Source: Chitinophaga jiangningensis (lineage in GTDB: Bacteria; Bacteroidota; Bacteroidia; Chitinophagales; Chitinophagaceae). From it: a stretch of 64,000 nt of DNA. Location: the NCBI RefSeq assembly GCF_900142605.1, contig NZ_FRBL01000007.1, forward strand, positions 248,001 through 312,000. The letters are read 5' to 3'. The notes under the pieces are model-generated. The model made no database searches, was not told the DNA's origin, and was given only the letters and a program-made list of their open reading frames with translations. Made by a program: the position numbers and the translations under genes. Positions 42,627 to 51,521 of the stretch are shown piece after piece; position 1 is the stretch's first letter; every line of letters starts with the position of its first letter.

Positions 42627-43586
42627 CTATTTCATGTATAAAAAATGTCTGTCAAATCGTCCCTTTATTCCATCATTCACACTATTGAGATACAAGCGAT
42701 ATTTTTTTAAACTTAGCGGTTTCTGAATCAGGAATAAATAAGAATAAACCAGGAACTTGAGTGCAATTCTATGTTTGCCTGTATAGTTCCAATAAATGTA
42801 TGTGCTATTCCTTACCAGGCAGATAAATCGCCAGTCGACATCTGTATAAGGCACCTTGTACAGTCCCCCGATAATCGGTTCGTACGACATCTTATTGGCA
42901 GGATGGTAAAATTCTGCGTCCATAATAGTGATTGGATCATAACCTGCCTTTCTACAACGCCAATAATGCTCATATTCATCTCCCCATAAAAACAGCTCTT
43001 TCTTTGGAAACCCTACTTCTTCTACTATTTTTTGTGATAACAGCGATCCATTAAAAGGAAAAATAGAGTCCATTGTCTTACCCCATGACTCCTTCAGTTC
43101 AGCATAGTCAATGGTTTTAGGGCCTGATTTCTTGCGTACAGGCCAAGACAACTTCGTAAAATCTGTTATATCCACACTAACAGGCATTACATAATGATGT
43201 TCATCTATATAGGCTAACTGCTGCTCCAGACACGTTTTGGAAGGATAACCATCATCATCCATCATCCAATAGTAATCAAATTGCTTCAGGTCCAAAGCCC
43301 CTTTAAGACCCGCGTGGAATCCTCCGGCACCTCCAGAATTGGAAGACAATCGGAGGTAGTAAATCTTAATATTTCCAACTGAAGTGACTTGGTAGCTGTT
43401 TTCTTCCTGCAATGGTTGAGGAAGTATTCCATGTTCCTGGAGAAATTCAAACGTATTATCTGTGGACGCATTGTCTACAATCAGCATCGCATTCACCTGC
43501 CGGGATTGTTCCAGGATTGCATTTAAGCATTGAAGCAATAATTGCTTCCTGTTGTAGGTAACCACTATGGCACAGACCCTTTTCAT
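42627..43586 (-). CDS. family 2 glycosyltransferase, galactofuranosyl/rhamnosyl type
   Basis: A 319-residue GT2 enzyme beginning 'MKRVCAIVVTYNRKQLLLQC'. It has 'MLIVDNASTDNT', the acidic motif 'YYWMMDDDGYPS' and 'FLWGDEYEHYWRCRKAGY' with the catalytic-type Asp/Glu. The W-x-D-D-D and W-G-D-E-x-E pattern is what I associate with the GlfT/rhamnosyl branch. With glf in the same operon, this is the favoured galactofuranosyltransferase candidate; this is inference. Its start overlaps the upstream GT4 gene end by four bases. Confidence 0.88.
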   Translation of the reverse strand: MKRVCAIVVTYNRKQLLLQCLNAILEQSRQVNAMLIVDNASTDNTFEFLQEHGILPQPLQEENSYQVTSVGNIKIYYLRLSSNSGGAGGFHAGLKGALDLKQFDYYWMMDDDGYPSKTCLEQQLAYIDEHHYVMPVSVDITDFTKLSWPVRKKSGPKTIDYAELKESWGKTMDSIFPFNGSLLSQKIVEEVGFPKKELFLWGDEYEHYWRCRKAGYDPITIMDAEFYHPANKMSYEPIIGGLYKVPYTDVDWRFICLVRNSTYIYWNYTGKHRIALKFLVYSYLFLIQKPLSLKKYRLYLNSVNDGIKGRFDRHFLYMK

Positions 43587-44737
43587 ATTTGGTAAAACAA
43601 ATTATTTAGTACTAAATTGGAATTACTAACGTCAAACTGATTTGCCCGTTGCTTTCCGGCAACTACAAAAGATTCAGCCTGGCGCTCGTCTGTTAATATA
43701 TCTACTATCGCATTTTTCATAGCTGTTCTGTCACCTACAGGAACCAACTTACCTGAGGCCCCATTTTCCAGTATCTCCGCTGGTCCTACCGGACAATTAA
43801 CTGACAACACGGGCACCTCGCAACATAAAGCTTCCAGCAACACCATTCCAAAACCCTCAAACCGTGAACTAAAAATAAATAAGGACGCCTTCGTCATCCA
43901 TCTGTATGGATTAATATCGTTACCCGGTAGTAGTATATCCGTGGCGTATGGCGACTTATCTATATATTCCTGAATCGTTCGTCTATCCTCCCCTTCTCCC
44001 AAAAATACCAATTTATAAGGCTCTTTCATCAACAACCGCGCAGCACTATAGGCGTCAATCACCGTGATGAAATCCTTTGTACGCATATCCAACCTTGCTA
44101 CCATCAGCATAAACCTGCCTGCTACTCCATTAAGTGGTTCATTCTTTCTTCTCTTAATGTCAGCCACATTGATGGAGTTGTAAATTACCGTTACTTTCCC
44201 AGGGGTAATCGCAGGAAACAGCTTAAGCAGCAAGCTTCTCTGATCATTGCAAACACAAACGATGGTATCCATACCACCGTACAATCTAAAATATATCTTA
44301 CGCCACCTCGAAACAGCTATCAGTTGTGGATTCAGATGGATCCAAGAATAACGCTTCCCTCCTCCAAACCTCGCCAGTAGTAATGTAGATAAAGTATCAG
44401 AAAAATTCACCCAGTAATCCGCCTTCAAAGAAGAGCTGGAGGCAACATACCAGCACATTAATAATAGCTGGAGCAAGGCACTAACTGGCTTTAAAAATGA
44501 AAATTTCTGCCCCATTTTGTTCACCATCGTTATCATAGGCTTACGTTGCAATGCCACTATCTCCACATTTGCTGGAATCATATTGTAGATGCCATCAAAA
44601 TCACTATTTAAAACCAAAAGTCGAATTTTGTCTGCTTTCAGTTGTGAAGATACATTCAGGAACATCTGCTCAACCCCCCCGGTTCTAAACCGATGCATAA
44701 GGAAGTTTACCGTGATAGTTTTTCTATTCTTCACCAT
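43583..44737 (-). CDS. family 4 glycosyltransferase
   Basis: A 384-residue GT-B fold retaining transferase. The N-terminal half has 'FRTGGVEQMFLNVSSQL', the C-terminal Rossmann half has 'LVFLGEGEDRRTIQEYI' and the donor-site motif 'SRFEGFGMVLLEALCCEVPVLS', the E-x7-E signature of GT4 near residue 300. Donor and acceptor are unknown. It overlaps the EpsG-like polymerase gene by seven bases and the next GT2 by four, within a tightly packed operon. Confidence 0.92.
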   Translation of the reverse strand: MVKNRKTITVNFLMHRFRTGGVEQMFLNVSSQLKADKIRLLVLNSDFDGIYNMIPANVEIVALQRKPMITMVNKMGQKFSFLKPVSALLQLLLMCWYVASSSSLKADYWVNFSDTLSTLLLARFGGGKRYSWIHLNPQLIAVSRWRKIYFRLYGGMDTIVCVCNDQRSLLLKLFPAITPGKVTVIYNSINVADIKRRKNEPLNGVAGRFMLMVARLDMRTKDFITVIDAYSAARLLMKEPYKLVFLGEGEDRRTIQEYIDKSPYATDILLPGNDINPYRWMTKASLFIFSSRFEGFGMVLLEALCCEVPVLSVNCPVGPAEILENGASGKLVPVGDRTAMKNAIVDILTDERQAESFVVAGKQRANQFDVSNSNLVLNNLFYQI

Positions 44738-45795
44738 AGTACAGTCTTAAAGGGTAACAAGTTCATTCCGTCAAAATGAATATTCGAGTAAAACAATGCC
44801 CCTAAAAAGAGTAGCGAAAATACTACAAATACAGACCTCGCCTTTACATCAAATGCTCTTAATGACAATGGCATAACAAATATCATCGTATCTATCATGT
44901 ACTCAGAAATTCGCATCAGGATATCTACTCCAAGGAAAAAACAATAAAGTACTACTCCAAGTGAAAAAATGTTACAAATGACTGCAGATTTTTCGTCTTT
45001 TACCCAATAAGGAGATATAAGAATCAACATCAAACTCACAGACACCCTAAGGATAACACCTATACCAGAGTCCATATTCGCAGAATTCCTGAACAATTCA
45101 GCATAGCCTCCGTAGTGGCCAGTAAGGCCACCCACAGCCATTTCAAATACTTTATCTGTAATCCCTGCCCTTGCACACCCGTAAGCTAGCACCGCACTAA
45201 TCAAGATCAAACCACTGTTAATCCTACCCCGGGGAATGAAATACAATGGTACCATCAATAAGATGGAATTGTGGAATAACATTCCAAATCCGATAGTTAT
45301 GAGGTACCGGAAAAACTTCCGTTCCACAATAAATCTAACCGAATAAAGAAATATAGAAATTGTAAAACCCTGTCTGACACCACTAAAATAATATACCCAG
45401 TAAACACCAATACTTATGAAAGTAATGTAGGCTAGCCATTTCCCTGAAGGATATTCTGCCATTACAAAATTTACCGCCTTCACAATAAACCATGCGGATA
45501 TTAATGCTGAAACAAATAATACCAGGCTAAAGCTACCGTGCAAAAATGCGATGTATTTATTCAGGATAAAAAATCCGGATTCTACATTATAAGAAGTTTC
45601 GTTGTAGGATGATATTTCAGTAAAAATAGTTTTATATGCCGGCGTATCTGTGCCAAGTCCATCACGCAAACCGGCAAAACATACCAGCAGCAATAGCAGT
45701 GACCACTCAAAAAACTTAGCTTCTGTTTTTTTTGTGTAACTCTGCAATATTGCTAAGACAGCAACTAGAACAAAAAATACAATGTATACAACCAT
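44731..45795 (-). CDS. EpsG-family polysaccharide polymerase (Wzy role)
   Basis: A 354-residue inner-membrane protein with about ten helices and a large periplasmic loop. 'FAGLRDGLGTDTPAYKTIF' near residues 40-58 is the EpsG signature (R-x-G-x-D-x-x-x-Y), and 'YYFSGVRQGFTISIFLYSVRFI' follows in the middle. EpsG-type proteins take the place of Wzy in joining repeat units at the periplasmic face. No other polymerase is present in the cluster, so this is the Wzy candidate. It overlaps both neighbours, by one base (GT2) and seven bases (GT4). Confidence 0.88.
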   Translation of the reverse strand: MVVYIVFFVLVAVLAILQSYTKKTEAKFFEWSLLLLLVCFAGLRDGLGTDTPAYKTIFTEISSYNETSYNVESGFFILNKYIAFLHGSFSLVLFVSALISAWFIVKAVNFVMAEYPSGKWLAYITFISIGVYWVYYFSGVRQGFTISIFLYSVRFIVERKFFRYLITIGFGMLFHNSILLMVPLYFIPRGRINSGLILISAVLAYGCARAGITDKVFEMAVGGLTGHYGGYAELFRNSANMDSGIGVILRVSVSLMLILISPYWVKDEKSAVICNIFSLGVVLYCFFLGVDILMRISEYMIDTMIFVMPLSLRAFDVKARSVFVVFSLLFLGALFYSNIHFDGMNLLPFKTVLW

Positions 45796-47027
45796 TAACT
45801 TAATTGGCTTTGAAGCCTGGATGGTAGATTAAGCGTACAAAAATTTTTTTGATTCACTGCATCAATAGCCTCACTAAGATTATAAATACCTGCTTGTGTA
45901 TTACTTCCTGCTTGTCCTTTAGATCCCATTTTTCGTTTCAACACTTTCAGGGCCAGTCGCAACCCACTGGCTGTCAGCACTGCCAGTATCCTGGCACGAT
46001 GAAACACGCTGTTTTTACCATTCTCTTTATAAAGATGTGCCGATCGCTGGTATGACAATCCCGCCAGACTTTTCACTTTTGGCCATGGTAATTTCCCGAG
46101 GTATCTCATATTCCCCAGAATCACAAATGGGATGAGATCATACATATCAAACAACTCATACAAATCAGTACGATCCATTTCTTTGGTAGCCTTTAGTCCA
46201 CTTTCTGCCCATATAGTTTCAACACTATAAAAATATGGGACGTTCGTTTCCCAGGCATACGGCTCCTTGCGGTTCACAAAATGCGCGGCATCCTTTAGTT
46301 CCCCTGAATGGGTTCCCTGTAAGCTACTTACCGAAGTACTAGCAGGACATGCACCAGCAATGGTAAATGGATAGTCAAGTACAAAATGATTCCGGGCCAC
46401 AATTGAAAGAGAAATCGTTGAGTATATATCTGGGCTCAAACCTCCAAAATAATGTCCTGTCTTCTCCCGGATTTCAGTCATTAACGAACGTCTTACAATA
46501 CCGTGGTAGATGCGTGGCAAGCCATAAATCTGATAGTTTACAATGCCGTTCCTGAGTAAATCCTGTAAGGCCTGTTGACAATTGATTTCCTTTACTCCAC
46601 CACTATACGAAGGTATTTCAAGCCGCCCTGTGGTACAGTCTTTCAGCGCAGGATTAGGCCATACATAATTAATATGGGTAGATGACGATACTGAATCAAT
46701 TTCTTCAGACTCCATCCACCTAATAATTTCAAAAATGACAGGCAAAATAGTATCATCGTCACCAATCATACATAGGTACTTACCCGTAGCAAGTTCCATC
46801 GCTTTATTGAAGTTGTCGATAGAGGTAATTGGGGAAGGATCGTATGCATAGTTTATACGGCTGTCATTGCAGGATGCCACAAAATCTCTTAACATGGTAG
46901 AAGCACTATTATCTGCAATAGCGATTTGAAGATCAGTATGAGCTAGTGCGCATATCGATTCGATTGCGGATATACAATATTTTTCCCTGTTTTTTGTAGC
47001 AATTACTATAGACAGTAATGGTTGCAT
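45795..47027 (-). CDS. family 2 glycosyltransferase (long form)
   Basis: A 410-residue protein with an N-terminal GT-A domain ('LSIVIATKNREKYCISAIES', 'NFNKAMELATGKYLCMIGDDD' with the DDD metal site near residue 95) and a C-terminal extension of about 200 residues that I do not recognise. Donor and acceptor are unknown. Its stop overlaps the start of the EpsG gene by one base. A 61-bp gap separates it from the flippase gene upstream. Confidence 0.88.
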   Translation of the reverse strand: MQPLLSIVIATKNREKYCISAIESICALAHTDLQIAIADNSASTMLRDFVASCNDSRINYAYDPSPITSIDNFNKAMELATGKYLCMIGDDDTILPVIFEIIRWMESEEIDSVSSSTHINYVWPNPALKDCTTGRLEIPSYSGGVKEINCQQALQDLLRNGIVNYQIYGLPRIYHGIVRRSLMTEIREKTGHYFGGLSPDIYSTISLSIVARNHFVLDYPFTIAGACPASTSVSSLQGTHSGELKDAAHFVNRKEPYAWETNVPYFYSVETIWAESGLKATKEMDRTDLYELFDMYDLIPFVILGNMRYLGKLPWPKVKSLAGLSYQRSAHLYKENGKNSVFHRARILAVLTASGLRLALKVLKRKMGSKGQAGSNTQAGIYNLSEAIDAVNQKNFCTLNLPSRLQSQLS

Positions 47028-47088
47028 GCTATTAAATTTTAAATTTTCAGATCACTTTCCTCACCGCACAATTGATGGCTGGTCATTC

Positions 47089-48609
47089 TTAATTATTTCC
47101 TACATCAGCCTGCGCCTCCTTTACTGGTATCATTCTACGAAAATCCAGCGGCGACAAAGGATGTAATTTGTTGTATAAGATTAAATTAGCAACCAGCGAT
47201 ACGGTTCCAATCACTGCACAATATACTAGGATCAACCAGCCTCCCGGCAACATATGAGTAGCCAGGTACAGTGTATAAATCAGTACGCAAGTCATCAGGG
47301 TGGGCAATAGAATATCCATAGATGCCCACCTTTGCAGCTCCCCTGGTAAAAATTTTGTAAGGAGTAGATAGCCAAGCAATACAAAAGCTATAAGATTAAT
47401 CGTCATCCAAGGTATGCCAGCACCAATCAACTGCCATTTCTGTATAAGAAATATTAAAGAAGGTACGAGCAAAATAATTACCATTAATCCGATCCGAACA
47501 TTCACTTTATTATACCCGTTAGCAATTGACAAATGATAAGGCATCAGCTGGTAAGCAAGAAATACTCCTCCAATCAATAAAATTTTAGCCACAATGTCTA
47601 CCTTGTCTGCAATCGTGGGGTTATGTGTCCATAAAGTGATCAACTCTTTGGAGTACAAAAATAGCAGGCAACCAATTGTTACAGCAAAAACAGTAATGAT
47701 AAATGAAAACCGATGGAAAACCCGGGCCAATTGACCTTTGTTCTTCTCTGCCGTTAATTTCGTCATTTGAGGAAGCACTGCTAGTGCGATTGGGGTTGTG
47801 AAAATAACGGGTACCTGAGCGAAGGTTGTGGCAAGTGAATAGTAACCAAAATCTTCCAGCGATAGTATCTTGCTGATCAGTAACTTATCGAGCTGTGTGT
47901 TAAGTGCCGAAATGATTCCCATTGCCATCATTCCCAAGGCAAACCCCCACAATCCTTTCATAATGGAAAAATCACATACAGCTGGTATGTCCGACTTTAA
48001 TGCTTTCCAAAGTTCAAACCTCGTTAGCATTAAAAAAATTGCATTAATTAACATCTGCCATATAAAAAAAACAAGCAGATTGGGATAAAAGTAGAGAGGT
48101 AATAACGCGACTCCAAACCTAAAAATGCTCCAGGTAACCTGAAGCCCGTTTGCAAGCACTTGCTTTTGTAATCCCATCAATCCACCATTATATAAGGTGG
48201 AGTAAAATTGGAGTGCAATCCCAACCCCTATCATTACCATGCAAAGGGTGAGATCTCTTTCCGGTATGGAATTCGATTTCAGCCAATGGGTAGCAATTGT
48301 ATTTGAAAAAATACCGATGGTTAACGCAATACCTATACAGATAAAAAGGTATATCCTCTCCATGGTAAAAAGTAAATTCCTGGTGTATGATCTATCCGTA
48401 GATCGAGCAAGTTCTCGGTTAAGCGTGGCAGTCAATCCGGCATCTGCAAAAAACAACATCGCAAGAATAACAGCGTAAAAATTAATGATTGCGTAGGATT
48501 CAATTCCCAACATCTTGATATAGATGGGAATAAAGATATAGACAGAGACAAAACTCCATATTTTCCCCAAATAATTAGCAATTATGTTTTTTGTGAGTAG
48601 GTTATTCAT
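47089..48609 (-). CDS. Wzx-type oligosaccharide flippase
   Basis: A 506-residue inner-membrane protein of the MOP/PST superfamily with about 14 predicted helices. 'NIIANYLGKIWSFVSVYIFIPIY' begins it, and 'LISKILSLEDFGYYSLATTFAQ' is the typical loop motif 'LGxxxxGxYxxA' in the middle. It moves undecaprenyl-linked repeat units across the inner membrane, which marks the pathway as Wzx/Wzy-dependent. It overlaps the hexapeptide acyltransferase gene upstream by four bases. Confidence 0.92.
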   Translation of the reverse strand: MNNLLTKNIIANYLGKIWSFVSVYIFIPIYIKMLGIESYAIINFYAVILAMLFFADAGLTATLNRELARSTDRSYTRNLLFTMERIYLFICIGIALTIGIFSNTIATHWLKSNSIPERDLTLCMVMIGVGIALQFYSTLYNGGLMGLQKQVLANGLQVTWSIFRFGVALLPLYFYPNLLVFFIWQMLINAIFLMLTRFELWKALKSDIPAVCDFSIMKGLWGFALGMMAMGIISALNTQLDKLLISKILSLEDFGYYSLATTFAQVPVIFTTPIALAVLPQMTKLTAEKNKGQLARVFHRFSFIITVFAVTIGCLLFLYSKELITLWTHNPTIADKVDIVAKILLIGGVFLAYQLMPYHLSIANGYNKVNVRIGLMVIILLVPSLIFLIQKWQLIGAGIPWMTINLIAFVLLGYLLLTKFLPGELQRWASMDILLPTLMTCVLIYTLYLATHMLPGGWLILVYCAVIGTVSLVANLILYNKLHPLSPLDFRRMIPVKEAQADVGNN

Positions 48610-49496
48610 TTGGAATCAATCTGCGGAAGAAACCGTGCCTTATTGTTATAAATAAATTTGTAAAACCTACGTTCAAGGGAGGTTAAACGCTTGGTGTATG
48701 TTTTAGTAACCAGATTGAAGTAGGTGGTAGTGGGTGTTAATGCTGGACTATGTTCCTGGTTACCGATAATTATTTGCTCGTTTGACTGTCCCTTCAGTAT
48801 AATTTGATCTCCATTTACTATTAATTCAACATCTGCATTGGCATTTGTAAATTCTTTACTCCAATTGACCATCATCTCAAACTTATCTTTCAGCTTCGGT
48901 TTATACCAAAGTTTAAGCTTTTCCATTTTTTGGGCAGGATTTCCTATGTAGGTAGCTCCCTGCTCTGTATTCTTCTGTACAAATGAGGTAGTCATGCAAA
49001 TACTTTTTTCTCCCAGCGTTACTCCGGAAGCAATAATGCAAGACCCCACCAACCATACATCGTTTTCAATAATAGTATGTCCGTAACCATAAAGTAAACA
49101 GCCTTCTAACTGTTCTCCACTAGCAACATGTGACCATATTTGCGAATACATGCCCACTCTTACGCCATTACCGATAGTGAGCCCCCCACTTCCATCCAAA
49201 ATGCAATTCTGCCCAAACCAGCAATTGTGCCCAATGGTGGTAGCGGTGTTACCAATCCCAGTTAGCAATATTTGATTGTGAAATACATTCCAATCTCCAA
49301 TGCTAACGCCATTTGATCCAATCAGTATTTTTACATTTTCATTAAAGACATTACAATCCCCTATCGTCAATTGTCCGGAAGGAGATAATATCTCAAAACG
49401 TACTCCTTTACGGATAATGTTATAGTTTCCTAATGTAACATTTTCAGGTAATTCGACTCCTTCTTCAATAATGTTACCAATCCCGTGTTTAGACAT
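48606..49496 (-). CDS. left-handed beta-helix (hexapeptide repeat) acyltransferase
   Basis: A 296-residue protein whose first 190 residues are hexapeptide repeats ([LIV]-G-x4 pattern: 'VTLGNYNIIRKGVRFEI', 'VSIGDWNVFHNQILLTGIG', 'TIGNGVRVGMYSQIWSHV') of the LbH acyltransferase/acetyltransferase fold. The His of 'QIWSHV' is a plausible catalytic base. The last 100 residues form a different, beta-rich tail. It lies directly downstream of the KAS III, ketoreductase and ACP genes, so it is the best candidate to transfer their acyl product to an amino or hydroxyl group of the sugar. The acyl donor is inferred from context. Confidence 0.85.
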   Translation of the reverse strand: MSKHGIGNIIEEGVELPENVTLGNYNIIRKGVRFEILSPSGQLTIGDCNVFNENVKILIGSNGVSIGDWNVFHNQILLTGIGNTATTIGHNCWFGQNCILDGSGGLTIGNGVRVGMYSQIWSHVASGEQLEGCLLYGYGHTIIENDVWLVGSCIIASGVTLGEKSICMTTSFVQKNTEQGATYIGNPAQKMEKLKLWYKPKLKDKFEMMVNWSKEFTNANADVELIVNGDQIILKGQSNEQIIIGNQEHSPALTPTTTYFNLVTKTYTKRLTSLERRFYKFIYNNKARFLPQIDSK

Positions 49497-49506
49497 ATCA
49501 CCTTAT

Positions 49507-50517
49507 TTACGCAAAATTTAACACACAACCACCCCAGGAATATCCAACACCGAAACCAGCCAACAATACGCGATCGCGATCACTTTTAATTTTACCGTCC
49601 TCCATTGCTGCTTTTAAAGCAATGGGAATGGTGGAAGAAACGGTATTCCCAACCTTACTCATGTAGAGGAAAAATTTTTCTTCGCTGATTCCAATTTTTC
49701 TTCTCAAAAAATTGAGCATATACTGATTTGCCTGATGAAAAACGTACAAGTCAATATCTGCATCAGTCAGCGTATTCTTACTGAGTGTGGTTTTGACTAA
49801 TTGCGGAACAGACTCCAAGGTGAAATTGAATATTTCCGAGCCATTCATGTACAAGCAATCAGGAGATATGGGATCATTACCATCGAAAGTGGCTTCAGCA
49901 GGGATGGCAGAACGGGGAGCTCTTGATCCACCATTTCTAACAATCAGATTTTCAGCTCCTCTTCCATCGGTTCCCAACTCAAATTGGCCAATTTCAGCAA
50001 AACCTGAAGTGGAAATTAAAGTAGCCGCTGCTGCGTCTCCAAAAATAGTACGGTTCCCCTTGTCCAGCGGATGTAAGTATTTAGAATAGGTTTCTGAAGT
50101 AATCAAGAGTATATTCTTTGCTATTCCTCCTGCGATTAATCCTTTAGCAAAAGCAAGACCATATACAAAACCTGAACAACCGAGGTTAAAATCGATTGCT
50201 CCTGCATTAGTAGGTATGCCCAGTTTATTTTGGACCAGACAGGCGGTTGTTGGCAAACAAAAATCAGGGCTCTGCGTGCAGAGCAACACAAAATCTATAT
50301 CACTGGCAGGAATATTATATTCCTGCAGCAAGGCTTCTCCAGCCTTCACCGCCATATCCGAAACAAATTCATCTGGAGCGGCAATGCGTCTTTCCTGGAT
50401 GCCAATTTTTGAGGCTACCTTCTCCACAGACCACTCTGGAAATTGAGTCACCAACATTTCATTGGTGAGCACTTGTTCTGGCAGGTAGTAACTGATTGCT
50501 TTAATGTATGCATTCAT
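49507..50517 (-). CDS. ketoacyl-ACP synthase III (FabH-like)
   Basis: A 336-residue thiolase-fold condensing enzyme. The ATG at 50517 overlaps the stop of the upstream SDR gene by one base and starts at 'NAYIKAISYYLPEQVLTNE', the normal FabH beginning. The catalytic triad is complete: Cys114 (NLGCSGF), His261 (VFHQANQ) and Asn291 (VGNTVSS). FabH-like enzymes condense an acyl-CoA with malonyl-ACP. With ACP and ketoreductase genes next to it inside a polysaccharide cluster, it probably builds a short 3-keto acyl chain for sugar decoration rather than for membrane lipid. Confidence 0.93.
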   Translation of the reverse strand: MNAYIKAISYYLPEQVLTNEMLVTQFPEWSVEKVASKIGIQERRIAAPDEFVSDMAVKAGEALLQEYNIPASDIDFVLLCTQSPDFCLPTTACLVQNKLGIPTNAGAIDFNLGCSGFVYGLAFAKGLIAGGIAKNILLITSETYSKYLHPLDKGNRTIFGDAAAATLISTSGFAEIGQFELGTDGRGAENLIVRNGGSRAPRSAIPAEATFDGNDPISPDCLYMNGSEIFNFTLESVPQLVKTTLSKNTLTDADIDLYVFHQANQYMLNFLRRKIGISEEKFFLYMSKVGNTVSSTIPIALKAAMEDGKIKSDRDRVLLAGFGVGYSWGGCVLNFA

Positions 50518-51254
50518 TATTTTAATGTATATCCTCCATCTAAAATCATTATATTCCCTGTTGCCCATTTACTCTCATCAGCCAGATAGAATACTGTTGC
50601 ATTTGCAACATCTGCAGGTTCTCCATATCCAAGAGGATATTCTTTCTCTGCATTGTCGAAACGTTCCTTTTCCATAATATCCTTGGCTGTGTCCAACAAT
50701 GGTGTTCTCACAATTCCAGGTGCGATTGCATTTACTCTAATTTTTTGCGAAGACAATTCAGCAGCAAGTACTTTCACGGCCGCATTAACAGCAGCTTTTG
50801 AAGAAGCGTAAAGTAAAGTTCCTGGCACTCCCAATTGCGAAGAGATAGACGAAATAAAAACTAAAGCGCCTCCCTTTGCAATTTTCTTCGCTTTGAGTAT
50901 TTGTTGACAAAGTACAATCTGACTATTGTAGTTCACTTTAAATATCTCTGCTATTTTCGCTTCATTTGAAAAAGCTGCAGGCAAATAGGTAATCACCCCT
51001 GCACAAAAAACTACACCTGTTAATACAGGTAAGCCTTTTACCAACTCTGCTAATAATGCCGAATCTGTCAAGTCTGCAGGTATCATTTGATGCCCTTCTC
51101 CAGCCAATGCTTGAAGCGTCTCTGACAATCGCTCAGTGCTCCGCCCCGTAATTATTAACTGTGCTCCCTGGCCGGCAAGCGTAATACAAATTTGCTTACC
51201 GATTCCAGAAGATGCACCAGTTACCAGAACAGTTTTTCCTCTTAATGAAAACAT
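50517..51254 (-). CDS. SDR family oxidoreductase (FabG-like ketoreductase)
   Basis: A 245-residue classical short-chain dehydrogenase. The cofactor motif TGASSGIGK is at residues 12-20, the catalytic Ser-Tyr-Lys pattern appears as 'FISSISSQLG' and 'YASSKAAVNAAVKVL', and 'RVNAIAPGIVRTPL' and 'WATGNIMILDGGYTLK' complete the family. It is five bases from the ACP gene and overlaps the KAS III gene by one base. The likely reaction is reduction of the 3-keto group of the ACP-bound acyl chain to a 3-hydroxyacyl group; the chain length is not known. Confidence 0.92.
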   Translation of the reverse strand: MFSLRGKTVLVTGASSGIGKQICITLAGQGAQLIITGRSTERLSETLQALAGEGHQMIPADLTDSALLAELVKGLPVLTGVVFCAGVITYLPAAFSNEAKIAEIFKVNYNSQIVLCQQILKAKKIAKGGALVFISSISSQLGVPGTLLYASSKAAVNAAVKVLAAELSSQKIRVNAIAPGIVRTPLLDTAKDIMEKERFDNAEKEYPLGYGEPADVANATVFYLADESKWATGNIMILDGGYTLK

Positions 51255-51259
51255 TGAAT

Positions 51260-51502
51260 CTATTTATTACCAGCACTTTTCTGTTTAACTAACTCAAATA
51301 AGTCAGTAACCGTTTGTGCGTCTTTTATCTCATCTCCGGATACCCTCACTCCGTAATGTTCGTCTACCATTGCAACTGTGGCAAGTCCTAATAAGGAATT
51401 CCATTCTTCCAATCCTTTAAAATTGGTCGTTTCTCCGATTTCTGCCTTTGGAGTTTCATCAAACAAATTTGCAAAGTTGTCAACAAATACAGTAATTTCC
51501 AT
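51260..51502 (-). CDS. acyl carrier protein, dedicated
   Basis: An 80-residue acidic helical protein with the size and helix pattern of ACP. The phosphopantetheine attachment Ser is Ser36 in 'LEEWNSLLGL'. The usual D-S-L is N-S-L here, a substitution that may alter recognition by the holo-ACP synthase or set this carrier apart from the fatty-acid ACP. 'VDEHYGVRVSGDEI' forms the helix III region. It lies between the DegT genes and the ketoreductase/KAS III genes, so it is the carrier of the cluster's acyl module. Confidence 0.9.
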   Translation of the reverse strand: MEITVFVDNFANLFDETPKAEIGETTNFKGLEEWNSLLGLATVAMVDEHYGVRVSGDEIKDAQTVTDLFELVKQKSAGNK

Positions 51503-51521
51503 GTTAAATAAATTTTTAATG

